64,000 nucleotides of DNA, from the NCBI RefSeq assembly GCF_018494055.1, contig NZ_JABBFQ010000004.1, forward strand, positions 186,001-250,000. The letters are read 5' to 3'. Position 1 is the stretch's first letter. Every line of letters starts with the position of its first letter. A model generated the notes under the pieces. The model had not been told where the DNA came from, made no database searches, and worked only from the letters and a program-made list of their open reading frames with translations. Positions 48,308 to 56,585 of the stretch are shown one piece after another. Position numbers and translations under genes: made by a program. The DNA is from Rosenbergiella epipactidis (lineage in GTDB: Bacteria > Pseudomonadota > Gammaproteobacteria > Enterobacterales > Enterobacteriaceae).

Positions 48308-49078
48308 TTAGTGCGAAACATCTGCCCCGAAGTATTTCTGGGAGATTTTCTGATAGGTACCGTCTTTTTTCAGCTCAGCTAAGGCAGTATTAATGGCGGT
48401 TTGTAACGACGTATCGTCTTTACGCATTAACACACCCGATGCACTGGCATTATCTTCCGAGGCGACGACTTTCACGGGCGCATTCGCACGGTGCTTTTTA
48501 AAGTCGAGATAAGAGAGGTTATCGTTGACCGTTGCATCAGCACGGCCTTGTACAACTAAATCTACCGCTTGATTAAAGCCGTCGGTATTTACCAATTCCG
48601 CGCCATAATGGCGAGCAATCTGTGCATAATTACTGGTCAGGGATTGCGCAGATTTCTTCCCTTTTAGATCGGTAAACTGATGGATGCTGTCGTTATCACT
48701 TTTAACGACCAGTACCGCTTTGGACGCGATATACGGCGCTGAGAACGCATACTTTTTCTGACGCTCTGGGCTGATACCGACTTCGTTAATGACCACGTCA
48801 TAACGTTTTGCATCCAAACCGGCGATCAAACCGTCCCACTTACTTTCGACAAAGACCGGCTTCACTTTAAGCTGTTTAGCAATCGCTTCACCAATCTCCA
48901 CATCAAAACCAGTCAGATCTCCCGAGATAGTATGAAAGGTAAAGGGCGCATAGGTGCCTTCTGTACCGATCTTCAATTGGCCAGACGATTTTACGTTGGC
49001 AAGGGTATCTGCCATCGCTGAGCTTGCGAAGGCCAGAGGGACTAACATAGCGGCTAGTGCAAGAGAACTCTTTTTCAT
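48308..49078 (-). CDS. Periplasmic amino-acid (cystine-type) ABC transporter binding protein
   Basis: The 256-residue precursor has a signal peptide (MKKSSLALAAMLVPLAFASSAMA) and a family-3 solute-binding domain: LKIGTEGTYAPFTF, then DLTGFDVEIGEAIAKQL and KWDGLIAGLDAKRYDVV. It resembles the cystine-binding FliY/TcyJ group. It is the last of three minus-strand genes (permease, ATPase, binding protein) that form a complete polar amino-acid importer. Cystine or a related sulfur compound is the likely ligand, but the sequence alone does not prove it. Confidence 0.85.
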   Translation of the reverse strand: MKKSSLALAAMLVPLAFASSAMADTLANVKSSGQLKIGTEGTYAPFTFHTISGDLTGFDVEIGEAIAKQLKVKPVFVESKWDGLIAGLDAKRYDVVINEVGISPERQKKYAFSAPYIASKAVLVVKSDNDSIHQFTDLKGKKSAQSLTSNYAQIARHYGAELVNTDGFNQAVDLVVQGRADATVNDNLSYLDFKKHRANAPVKVVASEDNASASGVLMRKDDTSLQTAINTALAELKKDGTYQKISQKYFGADVSH

Positions 49079-49094
49079 AACGACTCCTGGTAAA

Positions 49095-49859
49095 TTAAGT
49101 CGGGCTGCCAGCAGGCAAGCCTTCCGTTAACGTGGCAATATACTCTGCCGTGCGTGCTTTTTGCGGGGAATGGAAAAGCGTAGCCGAATCTGCCGTTTCG
49201 ACAATCTCCCCTGCTTCAAGGAAAATAGTTTGGTTAGCGACCGAGGCAGCTAACCGCAGGTCGTGTGTCGCCATCAGCATCGTCGTCCCTTCATTGGCGA
49301 GCTGACGGAGTACCGCCACCACTTCCGCGGCTAATTCTGGATCCAGGGCTGAAGTTGGCTCATCACATAGCAAGACTTGTGGTGAGGGAGCCAGTGCCCG
49401 GGCAATGGCGACGCGTTGTTGCTGCCCACCGGATAAGGTTGCTGGCAGCACATCACGTTTGTGCGAGAGGCCGACTTTTTCAAGCAGCGCTTCCGCTCGG
49501 GCTATTGCTTCCGCTTTCGACATCCGATGTACGATAATCAACCCTTCCGTAATATTTTCAATCACCGTTTTATGGGGAAACAGGGCAAAGTTTTGAAACA
49601 CCATCCCCGTCTGGCGACTAATTTTCTGAATATCCCGTGAGCGTGGTGGTTTACGCGTAAACACCAGTTTCTCCTCACCCAGTTGCATTTGACCGGACTG
49701 AGGGATCTCAAGCAGATTAGCACAGCGTAGTAATGTACTTTTACCACTGCCTGACGGGCCAATGAGCGCAGTCACCGAGCCTTTCGGTAGTGTCAAGCTA
49801 ATATCCTTCAGGACATGGTTATCCTGAAAATATTTATTAATTCCCTGTAATGAAATCAT
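49095..49859 (-). CDS. Amino-acid ABC transporter ATP-binding protein
   Basis: The 254-residue ATPase has Walker A GPSGSGKST (about residues 34-42), Q-loop MVFQNFALFPHKT, signature LSGGQQQR, Walker B VLLCDEPTSALDPE and H-loop ATHD, so it should be active. It belongs to the polar amino-acid subfamily (GlnQ/TcyN type). It lies 4 bases after the permease and 16 before the binding-protein gene, in one operon, and would form a homodimer under the inner-membrane permease. Confidence 0.92.
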   Translation of the reverse strand: MISLQGINKYFQDNHVLKDISLTLPKGSVTALIGPSGSGKSTLLRCANLLEIPQSGQMQLGEEKLVFTRKPPRSRDIQKISRQTGMVFQNFALFPHKTVIENITEGLIIVHRMSKAEAIARAEALLEKVGLSHKRDVLPATLSGGQQQRVAIARALAPSPQVLLCDEPTSALDPELAAEVVAVLRQLANEGTTMLMATHDLRLAASVANQTIFLEAGEIVETADSATLFHSPQKARTAEYIATLTEGLPAGSPT

Positions 49860-49863
49860 CGCG

Positions 49864-50535
49864 CTAATCTCCTGTCACGGTTTCACGTGAGAAATGCTTT
49901 TCGAGCTTATTTTGTGCTGCAGAAAGAATCGTGCTGAAAAATAGATAGATAAGCGCCGCTTCAATATACAAAATCAATGGCTGATACGTTACTGCCGCAA
50001 TACGCTGTGCGGCCAAAAACATCTCTGGTACAGTGATCACCGAGGCTAAGGAAGTATCTTTGACCAACGAAATAAAGGTATTCGATAGAGGGGGCACCGC
50101 TATCCGCGCCGCTTGAGGCAAGATAATGCGTACCAATGCTTGACGCCAACTCATGCCAATCGAGTGCGCCGCTTCCCACTGGCTGACTGGCACCGATTTA
50201 ATGGTCGCACGAATAATCTCAGAGGAATAAGCGCCAATATTTAGCGTGAAGCCGATCACCGCTGCCGGAAAAGCAGAGATGGTAATCCCGACGCTCGGCA
50301 AGGCATAAAAGATTAAGAATAGCTGTACTAACAACGGCGTGCCGCGGAACAACCAGACGTAAAAACGGACAAAATATTGTAGAGGCTTAGGCCCGTACAA
50401 GCGGGCAAGCGCCACCAGGAAACCGAGTGATAGACCCAGCACAAAGGCTATCAGCGTTAAGGGTATCGTAAAGGTCAATCCGGCATGTAGCATCGGCCAG
50501 AATGATTCCGCGGCGAGATTCAGCCAATCTGGCAC
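49864..50535 (-). CDS. Amino-acid ABC transporter permease (YecS/TcyL-like)
   Basis: The 223-residue protein has about five transmembrane helices and the His/Glu/Gln permease motifs: LFRGTPLLVQLFLIFYALP near the middle, and the EAA loop QWEAAHSIGMSWRQALVRIILPQAARIAVPP split across one cytoplasmic loop. GTG 50535 was chosen: AAGG precedes it, the length equals E. coli YecS (222), and the longer frame to 50634 would overlap the small gene at 50614 on the other strand. It is first in the permease-ATPase-binding protein operon. Confidence 0.87.
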   Translation of the reverse strand: MPDWLNLAAESFWPMLHAGLTFTIPLTLIAFVLGLSLGFLVALARLYGPKPLQYFVRFYVWLFRGTPLLVQLFLIFYALPSVGITISAFPAAVIGFTLNIGAYSSEIIRATIKSVPVSQWEAAHSIGMSWRQALVRIILPQAARIAVPPLSNTFISLVKDTSLASVITVPEMFLAAQRIAAVTYQPLILYIEAALIYLFFSTILSAAQNKLEKHFSRETVTGD

Positions 50536-50613
50536 AGTCCACCTTCCATAGAAATGAGTTGAAAAATTAACGCTATCGTTATCGATAGCCACTCTCTCTA
50601 TTTTAGGCAGTAA

Positions 50614-50883
50614 ATGAAAGGAGGGAAATATCATTTCGGTATTGATTTAGAACAAGCCTTAACCCTCTATGCTTTTTGGACCGAAAGTGATGAAGAAATC
50701 GCCATATTGGGGAGGGGATCGGCATTACGATAAATCGAGTATGAAGTTATCTCGCCGAGTCTTGTCCAAGATGGCCCCACCGCTCAAACGATGCAAACTG
50801 ACGGGACCGATTGGACCATTGTCACGACCATCATTCACATTAAGGCCGAGTCTTTTGTCCAATTGCTCGAAAAAATTATTTAG
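50614..50883 (+). pseudogene. Small ORF of unknown family interrupted by one in-frame stop
   Basis: From ATG 50614 the frame reads MKGGKYHFGIDLEQALTLYA and continues sensibly to SALR, meets TAA at 50731-50733, then continues in the same frame with IEYEVISPSLVQDGPTAQT through WTIVTTIIHIKAES to TAG 50881. Without the TAA it would be an 89-residue acidic soluble protein. Both halves look like genuine protein sequence, so a nonsense mutation in a real small gene is the best reading. I do not recognise the family. It fills the gap between the ABC permease and the cytochrome c gene. Confidence 0.5.
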
Positions 50884-50927
50884 CTTTCATTACAAGACGA
50901 GACACTCCCTATCTCGCCTTGTCCCAT

Positions 50928-52343
50928 TTATCGAGAGCGACGCTTAAAGAAGATAATACACCCTAGTAACACGATCACTATTCCGGCAATCCCGATATAC
51001 ACTAGGCGTGACGCATAGTGAATCACCCCATTACAGTTATCCACACCACTGATAGCTTGTTGTACTTGCCGAGCAGAGATCTGTGTTGAGGTATTGCCAC
51101 CAAACTGCTGCGTAACGTATTCAGCAACTTGGGCTAACTGCGCGGTCGTAAATTGCGTTCTAAACTCAGGCATAAACGCATGCCCCGAAGACGTATTTCG
51201 GTCGATCCCTTCTGCGATTGTCATAATAAGGTTGTTCGGCTGGCGGTTGTTTACCGCCGACGCCCCGACTAATGCTGGGTAAAAGTGCTGCGGATCTTGA
51301 GTGCCTTTCCCATCACTGCCATGACAGGTTGCACATGCGCCATTATAGAGTTGTGCGCCACTCATCGACTGGGTTTCGGTCAGGCCATGGGGATCCATTT
51401 TCACGCCAGTTTCGGTGGAGAGCTGATCTGCACTCTTCCCGTGCTGCACCGTCTGATTTCTGGCCTCTCCTTGTATCGCCGATACGGATTTTATATAGCG
51501 AGCAATTGCCACTAAGTCATCATCATTCAGTTTAGAAAATGAGTTTTGTACCGCCGTGCCCATTTCTCCCCCGGCAATTGCCAGCCCGTGAACGGCACCG
51601 GTTTGTAAATAAGTCACTAATTGCTGCTCACTCCACTGACCAATACCCGCTTGCCGATCAGGGGTAATATTGGGCGCAATCCATCCAGCCAATTGACTAC
51701 CTGAAAGAAATACATCCGCTTTTTCAGCCATTAGCGTGTTACGTGGAGTATGACACGTTGAGCAGTGGGTGAGTGTTTTGACTAGGTATCCACCACGCTC
51801 AATACTGCCAGCACTGGCGTCACTGCCCGACACCGGCGCCGAATTGAGATATAGCGCATTCCAGACACGCATCACTGGGCGAAAAGAGAATGGAAAGGGT
51901 AATTCAGTCTGTGCCACCTGATGATCGACCGGTTTTACGGCCAACATTAAATAAGAATAAAGTGCTTGAAGATCACCATCCGACATTCCGGCAAATGCTG
52001 TATAAGGCATAGCGGGATAGAGATAACGCCCTGTTGGAGCGATACCTTGGCGCATCACTGCTTTGAAGTCTGCCAACGAATAACGGCCGATCCCATACTG
52101 TAGAGAGGGAGTGATGTTAGAGGCATAAATCACTCCTATTGGCGATTGAATACCATATCCCCCCGCCAGAGGGTGTTCACTTTGCGTATCTCGGTGGCAT
52201 GCCGCGCAGTCACCTGCTGTGGCCAAATACGCGCCGCGTGAGACTAATTCTGGCAATGCCTCTGTGGCAGTGGTCGAGGCATAAGTTAGCGAGGTTATAC
52301 TGAAGGTTAATGCCAATCCAGTTAACAATGATTTCAACATCAA
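50928..52343 (-). CDS. Triheme cytochrome c subunit of membrane-bound sugar/sugar-acid dehydrogenase
   Basis: The 471-residue precursor has a signal peptide (to about LTYA, residue 22). It has three c-type heme sites, CAACH (46-50), CSTCH (194-198) and CATCH (337-341), and a C-terminal membrane helix (about 447-466) with a basic tail. It matches the cytochrome subunit of gluconate 2-dehydrogenase, fructose dehydrogenase and related flavocytochromes, which pass electrons from the FAD subunit to ubiquinone at the periplasmic face. Its ATG overlaps the stop of the FAD-subunit gene by four bases. It is the distal gene of the operon. Confidence 0.92.
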   Translation of the reverse strand: MMLKSLLTGLALTFSITSLTYASTTATEALPELVSRGAYLATAGDCAACHRDTQSEHPLAGGYGIQSPIGVIYASNITPSLQYGIGRYSLADFKAVMRQGIAPTGRYLYPAMPYTAFAGMSDGDLQALYSYLMLAVKPVDHQVAQTELPFPFSFRPVMRVWNALYLNSAPVSGSDASAGSIERGGYLVKTLTHCSTCHTPRNTLMAEKADVFLSGSQLAGWIAPNITPDRQAGIGQWSEQQLVTYLQTGAVHGLAIAGGEMGTAVQNSFSKLNDDDLVAIARYIKSVSAIQGEARNQTVQHGKSADQLSTETGVKMDPHGLTETQSMSGAQLYNGACATCHGSDGKGTQDPQHFYPALVGASAVNNRQPNNLIMTIAEGIDRNTSSGHAFMPEFRTQFTTAQLAQVAEYVTQQFGGNTSTQISARQVQQAISGVDNCNGVIHYASRLVYIGIAGIVIVLLGCIIFFKRRSR

Positions 52344-53932
52344 ATCTCCTTCAGCAGGGTATCAGCCAAGCGTAGTGCTAAAGCGATACCCGTCAGCGTT
52401 GGATTCACAGTGGCTGAAGATGGCATGACCCCGGTAGTCGCAAGAAATAGATTAGAGTGATCCCAGCAGCGTAAGTCCTTATCCACGACTGAATCTTCAG
52501 CATTGGCCCCCATAAGAGTGGTGCCCATAATATGGTATTGGTTACGCCAGCCGGTGGGAGCCTCAATCACCTCACCATTAAAGGCCTGCAAGAAATTCGC
52601 GAAATCAAAATTAGCTTGGTCACGCATACCTCGCACATAGCTGTCGAGGTGATAGTTCACTGTCAACATAGGTAAACCGATAGCATCTTTTCGCGAATAA
52701 TTAGGAACGACTCTATTAGCGGGATTCGGTAAGGTTTCACTCATAGTGCTGATATTCATAATCCGCGAGGCTCGGTCGCGAATCGCTTCATCGAGCCGTC
52801 GTCCCATCATGCCCTGTTTTAATAGTGGGACTGTAATATCCACATTGGGCACTAAATTACGCAGTGAATAACGGATTGCAGAGTACTTCGCTCGGCTGGG
52901 TTCATCACGCCGATTAACAATTGACCCGTGTTGGACCGAACCTCTCCCGGTCCACAATGGCTCATCAGCAAGGAACGTCAAGCTTAGCCCAGTGTGGTCC
53001 ATTAAATTACGCCCGACCTGATCAGAGCTATTAGCTAAGTCATTCATCAACAATAATTTCGGCGTTTCGAGTCCGTGTGCGGCAATGATAAATACCTTCG
53101 CCGTCAAACGTGTATCACGACCATCAGGCTTACGGTAATGCAGCGCAGTAATTTTACCATTGCCTGCTTTTTCGAGTTTAAACGCCACGCTCTCCGTACG
53201 CAGATCGACACCTAGGGCGACAGCTTTATCAACATGCATATCGCCAGAATACATTGCACCAATCGGACAGATTGGCTCACAATTGTTATTACCTGCACAG
53301 GGAGGACGACCGTCGTAAGGTCGTGATACACGGCCGTGTGGCTCATGTACAACTTGATACCCTAATGGCCCCAGTTTTGCCTGCATTCGCTGCACCATAT
53401 AAGGCTTCGCTTCAGGCGGTAAAGGATATTCTGCAGAGCGCGGGGGGTAATACCCTCTACCTTGACCACTTTGGTCTTCGGCTCCTGTTCCCACCACCCC
53501 CACTTCTTGTTCAGCACGAAGGTACCAAGGCTCAAGCTGCTCATAACTGATCGGCCAATCGCGGCCTACGCCATAGACACTTTGCATTTTGAAGTCATTA
53601 GGGAGGAGCCGCCAGCAGGCTGAAGCCCAATGACGAGTACTGCCCCCCGCGACGCGTAAGTAGCTTGTAACGTAGTCAAAGTCATCATCACCCGTGGCAT
53701 TGATATAGCCATCTGTGTAAGAGTTAGGTGCCCATGGTAGGTTCGGGTAAGGTGCGCACCAGTTACGCTTACTAGCAATATTGCGATAATTTTCAACGAC
53801 CTTCCAACGAGGCACATAAGGCCCCGCCTCGAGCATAATGACTGATTTCCCTGCTTTGGCAAGCTGGTAAGCGGCATTTGCGCCCAATGCGCCGGAACCG
53901 ACAATCACCACATCCGCATCAAATTGGCTCAT
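52340..53932 (-). CDS. FAD-dependent GMC-family large subunit of membrane-bound sugar/sugar-acid dehydrogenase
   Basis: The 530-residue protein has the N-terminal FAD-binding GSGALG (12-17) and the GMC-family C-terminal segment ATTGVMPSSATVNPTLTG. A cysteine patch in RPPCAGNNNCEPICPIGAM resembles the iron-sulfur ligands reported for fructose-dehydrogenase-type enzymes. It has no signal peptide of its own; export would depend on the Tat leader of the small subunit. It is the catalytic subunit. The sequence resembles the fructose/sorbitol/2-ketogluconate group as much as classic gluconate dehydrogenase, so the substrate is left open. It overlaps the cytochrome gene. Confidence 0.9.
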   Translation of the reverse strand: MSQFDADVVIVGSGALGANAAYQLAKAGKSVIMLEAGPYVPRWKVVENYRNIASKRNWCAPYPNLPWAPNSYTDGYINATGDDDFDYVTSYLRVAGGSTRHWASACWRLLPNDFKMQSVYGVGRDWPISYEQLEPWYLRAEQEVGVVGTGAEDQSGQGRGYYPPRSAEYPLPPEAKPYMVQRMQAKLGPLGYQVVHEPHGRVSRPYDGRPPCAGNNNCEPICPIGAMYSGDMHVDKAVALGVDLRTESVAFKLEKAGNGKITALHYRKPDGRDTRLTAKVFIIAAHGLETPKLLLMNDLANSSDQVGRNLMDHTGLSLTFLADEPLWTGRGSVQHGSIVNRRDEPSRAKYSAIRYSLRNLVPNVDITVPLLKQGMMGRRLDEAIRDRASRIMNISTMSETLPNPANRVVPNYSRKDAIGLPMLTVNYHLDSYVRGMRDQANFDFANFLQAFNGEVIEAPTGWRNQYHIMGTTLMGANAEDSVVDKDLRCWDHSNLFLATTGVMPSSATVNPTLTGIALALRLADTLLKEI

Positions 53933-53947
53933 AGTTATCTCTTATTT

Positions 53948-54598
53948 TTATTGTGCTGCGAGCAATGCTTCAGCTTCGGTTAGGGTTTTCGCTTTCCCCT
54001 GAACCATCAGCAACCAAGGCGCTCTTGGCGCTGGGATGCTGGAAGCCGGTTTAGGTGCCATTTCCCCCCACTCTCGGATATTGTCGGGCATATCTGGCGC
54101 GATCACGCCATCAGGAACCTCAGCCCAATAATCACTTCCCGCTCGCGCATAGCTCGGTCTGATAGTGATATCGTGGGTCGGTTCATACATTAACGCCGAT
54201 AAAAACGTGACAAATTCCGCATCGTCGGTTGCCTGAGTCGTCGAGGGATGCCCCGTAAAACCGAGGTACCAAGGAGAGATAATGGCCAAAGCCGTTTTAA
54301 CATCCTGATCGTCTAACTTGCCTACCAAATTTTGACGGTCGCTATCACTTAAGGTATTTAAGTGCGTAAAGAGGCGGGCTAATTGTTGAGGAAATTGCGC
54401 ATCATGCTTGATTAAAAGCGTCGAAAGCCGGTCCGCTACCGCAATGGGTAGGCCTCTACGACCAGTCAATAGCTCACTGGTCTTTAAGAGTTGCTCGACA
54501 TAAGAGGAACTCACTGTATTTGCATTGACAGATTGCAAAGGAAAGAGCGCGATGGCTGAAGTGCCCACCATCAATTGTAGAAAATACCGTCTATTCAT
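53948..54598 (-). CDS. Small subunit of membrane-bound sugar/sugar-acid dehydrogenase (gluconate 2-dehydrogenase subunit 3 family)
   Basis: The 216-residue protein starts with a twin-arginine leader (MNRRYFLQLMVG, then a hydrophobic stretch to about residue 26) and continues with the subunit-3 fold (LLKTSELLTGRRGLPIAVA, then ARAGSDYWAEVPDG). In this enzyme class the small subunit carries the Tat signal that exports the folded FAD subunit with it. It lies 15 bases before the FAD-subunit gene and 12 bases after a GlcG/HbpS gene, within one minus-strand operon. The damaged paralogue is at 41822-42393. Confidence 0.9.
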   Translation of the reverse strand: MNRRYFLQLMVGTSAIALFPLQSVNANTVSSSYVEQLLKTSELLTGRRGLPIAVADRLSTLLIKHDAQFPQQLARLFTHLNTLSDSDRQNLVGKLDDQDVKTALAIISPWYLGFTGHPSTTQATDDAEFVTFLSALMYEPTHDITIRPSYARAGSDYWAEVPDGVIAPDMPDNIREWGEMAPKPASSIPAPRAPWLLMVQGKAKTLTEAEALLAAQ

Positions 54599-54610
54599 AG
54601 CGCGACTCAG

Positions 54611-55087
54611 CTAGCCTGCGTCCAAGGCTGCAGCAGCAGCCTTGGACGCTTCACTGTCCACATTTCCGTCAGGCGTACTCACGCCTACAGCCCCGACGAT
54701 TACCCCGTCTAACGATAATGGCTCACCACCTAGCAGGGGGACCACAGCGGGATTCCCGAGCAACCCGACATTTCCCGCGGCTATTTTTTGCTGAAAAGTC
54801 GCGGTCGATACACCAAATGCGGCAGCACTGTGCGCTTTCTTTGGGGCGAGTTCGCTGTTCGCTAGCGTTGCGCCATCCAAGCGTTCGATAATGACCGGTA
54901 AGCCAGCATTATCGACGATAGCAATCACACCACCGAGATGGTGTCCCTTAATAATATTTTCCGCTTTATTCGCCACTTGACGGGATTGCGCATAGGTTAG
55001 TACGGGTTGGCGAGTCACTGTCGTCGCAGCAAAAACAGAGCTGGACACTATCCCCAAGGAAACGATAACTAATGGTAAATATTTCAC
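54611..55087 (-). CDS. Secreted GlcG/HbpS-family heme-binding protein (1)
   Basis: The 158-residue precursor has a signal peptide (MKYLPLVIVSLGIVSSSVFA) and a DUF336/GlcG-HbpS domain: VIAIVDNAGLPVIIERLDGA, then KKAHSAAAFGVST and DGVIVGAVGVSTPDGNVDSE. Members such as HbpS bind heme or act in redox sensing; others accompany periplasmic dehydrogenases. It starts with GTG at 55087. It sits 12 bases before the dehydrogenase small subunit, so it is probably part of that operon. A role in heme or electron handling for the cytochrome is plausible but unproven. Confidence 0.82.
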   Translation of the reverse strand: MKYLPLVIVSLGIVSSSVFAATTVTRQPVLTYAQSRQVANKAENIIKGHHLGGVIAIVDNAGLPVIIERLDGATLANSELAPKKAHSAAAFGVSTATFQQKIAAGNVGLLGNPAVVPLLGGEPLSLDGVIVGAVGVSTPDGNVDSEASKAAAAALDAG

Positions 55088-55167
55088 GATAAATATTGCC
55101 TCATACAGACAGAAGTTGCGTTGACACCAAGCCCTACCGAGGCTTGCTCGATACTTTCTCGGAACAA

Positions 55168-55638
55168 TTAATGAAAACTGTCGGCAGCCGCTTTCGCTAT
55201 CGCAATTTCATTCGGGTTCGCGGAACCACTCACACCGACCGCACCGATTACAGTATTTTGGTATTTCACTGGGGAACCGCCACCCAAGGGTACAAGCCCT
55301 GGTAACGTTGCAATTGCCGGTTCTTTACCATTGGCGCGCTCCATATATTTATCTGTTGGGGTACGATAGAGCGCCGCAGCACGGCCTTTGAGGATCGAAG
55401 CGTCGATACAGCCTATTGGTGCGTTATCCATCCGCTTAAACGCTAACAATTGTCCGCCTTGATCGACCACCGCCACACACACCTTCGCATTCAGTGCATT
55501 AGCTTTCGCAACGGCCGCATTCACTAATTGGTCGGTATCGCTTACCGCTAAAAGGGTCTGCGTTAATGTGGCATGCGTACTAAGTGAAACCAATGCTCCG
55601 GTCACTGCAAAGAGCGCAGATAAATAGATTTTTTTCAT
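55168..55638 (-). CDS. Secreted GlcG/HbpS-family heme-binding protein (2)
   Basis: The 156-residue precursor has a signal peptide (MKKIYLSALFAVTGALVSLS, cleaved near THA). Its DUF336 domain has VCVAVVDQGGQLLAFKRMDN, then ILKGRAAALYRTPT and GAVGVSGSANPNEIAIAKA. It is a distant paralogue of the protein encoded 80 bases downstream, so the pair probably arose by old duplication or joint recruitment. ATG 55638 is preferred over a start at 55650, since it begins the signal peptide. Function as for the first copy is inferred from family and position. Confidence 0.82.
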   Translation of the reverse strand: MKKIYLSALFAVTGALVSLSTHATLTQTLLAVSDTDQLVNAAVAKANALNAKVCVAVVDQGGQLLAFKRMDNAPIGCIDASILKGRAAALYRTPTDKYMERANGKEPAIATLPGLVPLGGGSPVKYQNTVIGAVGVSGSANPNEIAIAKAAADSFH

Positions 55639-55661
55639 AAGAAACCTCACTCATTAATATT

Positions 55662-56069
55662 TCAAATTCGAGTTTTTTTCTGATGGGAAGAAAAAAACCA
55701 ATAATCGAGGCTGAAACGTCCAGCGCCCTGTATGACTAAGAGAATAAATCCTGCAGCGCATGAAGCATTTTTCAGCCACACCATAAGATGTTGGTAACTC
55801 CACCCCTGATAAAAAAGGATTGCCGCCAAGATAGAAAAAATGGCCATAAAAAATGCGGTAAAACGCGTTAAGAAACCTAATGCAATCGCGAGGCTTCCTC
55901 CGACTTCGAGTAAAATAACGAGAGGGAGAAAAAAGGTTGGCACTTGATTGTGCGTCATTAAGGCTAGATTTTCTGAATAGTGAAAAAGCTTATCGATACC
56001 CGAAGTAAAAAAAAGTCCTACCGCTAAAATCCTTGCGATAACATAAAACAATGCTGTTGAGCTCTGCAT
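55662..56069 (-). CDS. DoxX-family inner-membrane protein (YqjF-like)
   Basis: The 135-residue protein has four membrane helices and the DoxX pattern: FTSGIDKLFHY after helix 1, LPLVILLEVGGSLAIALGFLTR in helix 2, and a terminal QGAGRFSLDYWF. It resembles E. coli YqjF in that second-helix segment. A GAGG site precedes the ATG. It is the first gene of the minus-strand run that continues with two GlcG/HbpS genes and the three dehydrogenase subunits. A link to quinone-level electron transfer is suggested by position only. Confidence 0.8.
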   Translation of the reverse strand: MQSSTALFYVIARILAVGLFFTSGIDKLFHYSENLALMTHNQVPTFFLPLVILLEVGGSLAIALGFLTRFTAFFMAIFSILAAILFYQGWSYQHLMVWLKNASCAAGFILLVIQGAGRFSLDYWFFSSHQKKTRI

Positions 56070-56585
56070 AGAGGCCTCATTTACTTATTATTGTTGTTAA
56101 TAAATCATCAAGAGAGGTTTTCATGAATGCTGAATTAATAATGGATAGCACTCCTAATTATTTATAATAATAAAATCCCACTCTACGCAACTGATAACTT
56201 TACATCGGGCGTTTTAACACACAACACTGGCAATAAAATCCGCTTAATACTTGTTTGATATCACATTTTCTTCAGCAATATTTTACTTACTCATCTGACT
56301 ACTTTAAAAATAAAACCCACTAAAAATTAATAACATCAGTCAATTACAAGCAAATCATCATATTAATTATGACGAGCCATTCTTAATAAAAACCTCATTC
56401 CATTCCTAAATGGAATAGATTGATAAAAAGGAGTCACTATATTGAAAGTTGTAGGCTGCCATAATCGCCTTGGACAGATAATAAGAATATTGACTTCAAT
56501 AATTAAAATTCCCCTTACTCCGAAAATGTATTTTCTACACGGGAATGAATGTTGAAAACCTTTAAAAACAAAGAAGGATGAAGCA
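56070..56585. other. AT-rich divergent regulatory region
   Basis: These 516 bases lie between the dehydrogenase operon (leftward) and the CitMHS gene (rightward) and are strongly A+T-rich. They must hold promoters for both units. I see one short dyad (56402-56416), many A/T runs, and no convincing gene. Short frames of up to about 100 codons on the minus strand have no ribosome site or recognisable product. Confidence 0.55.
56402..56416. promoter_or_regulatory. Dyad ATTCC-TAAAT-GGAAT, possible LysR-type operator
   Basis: A perfect 5-bp inverted repeat with a 5-base centre gives the T-N11-A pattern typical of LysR-regulator sites. It lies 170 bases before the CitMHS start. The LysR gene at 57919-58812 is a candidate binder. 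The site is short and could be chance. Confidence 0.3.
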
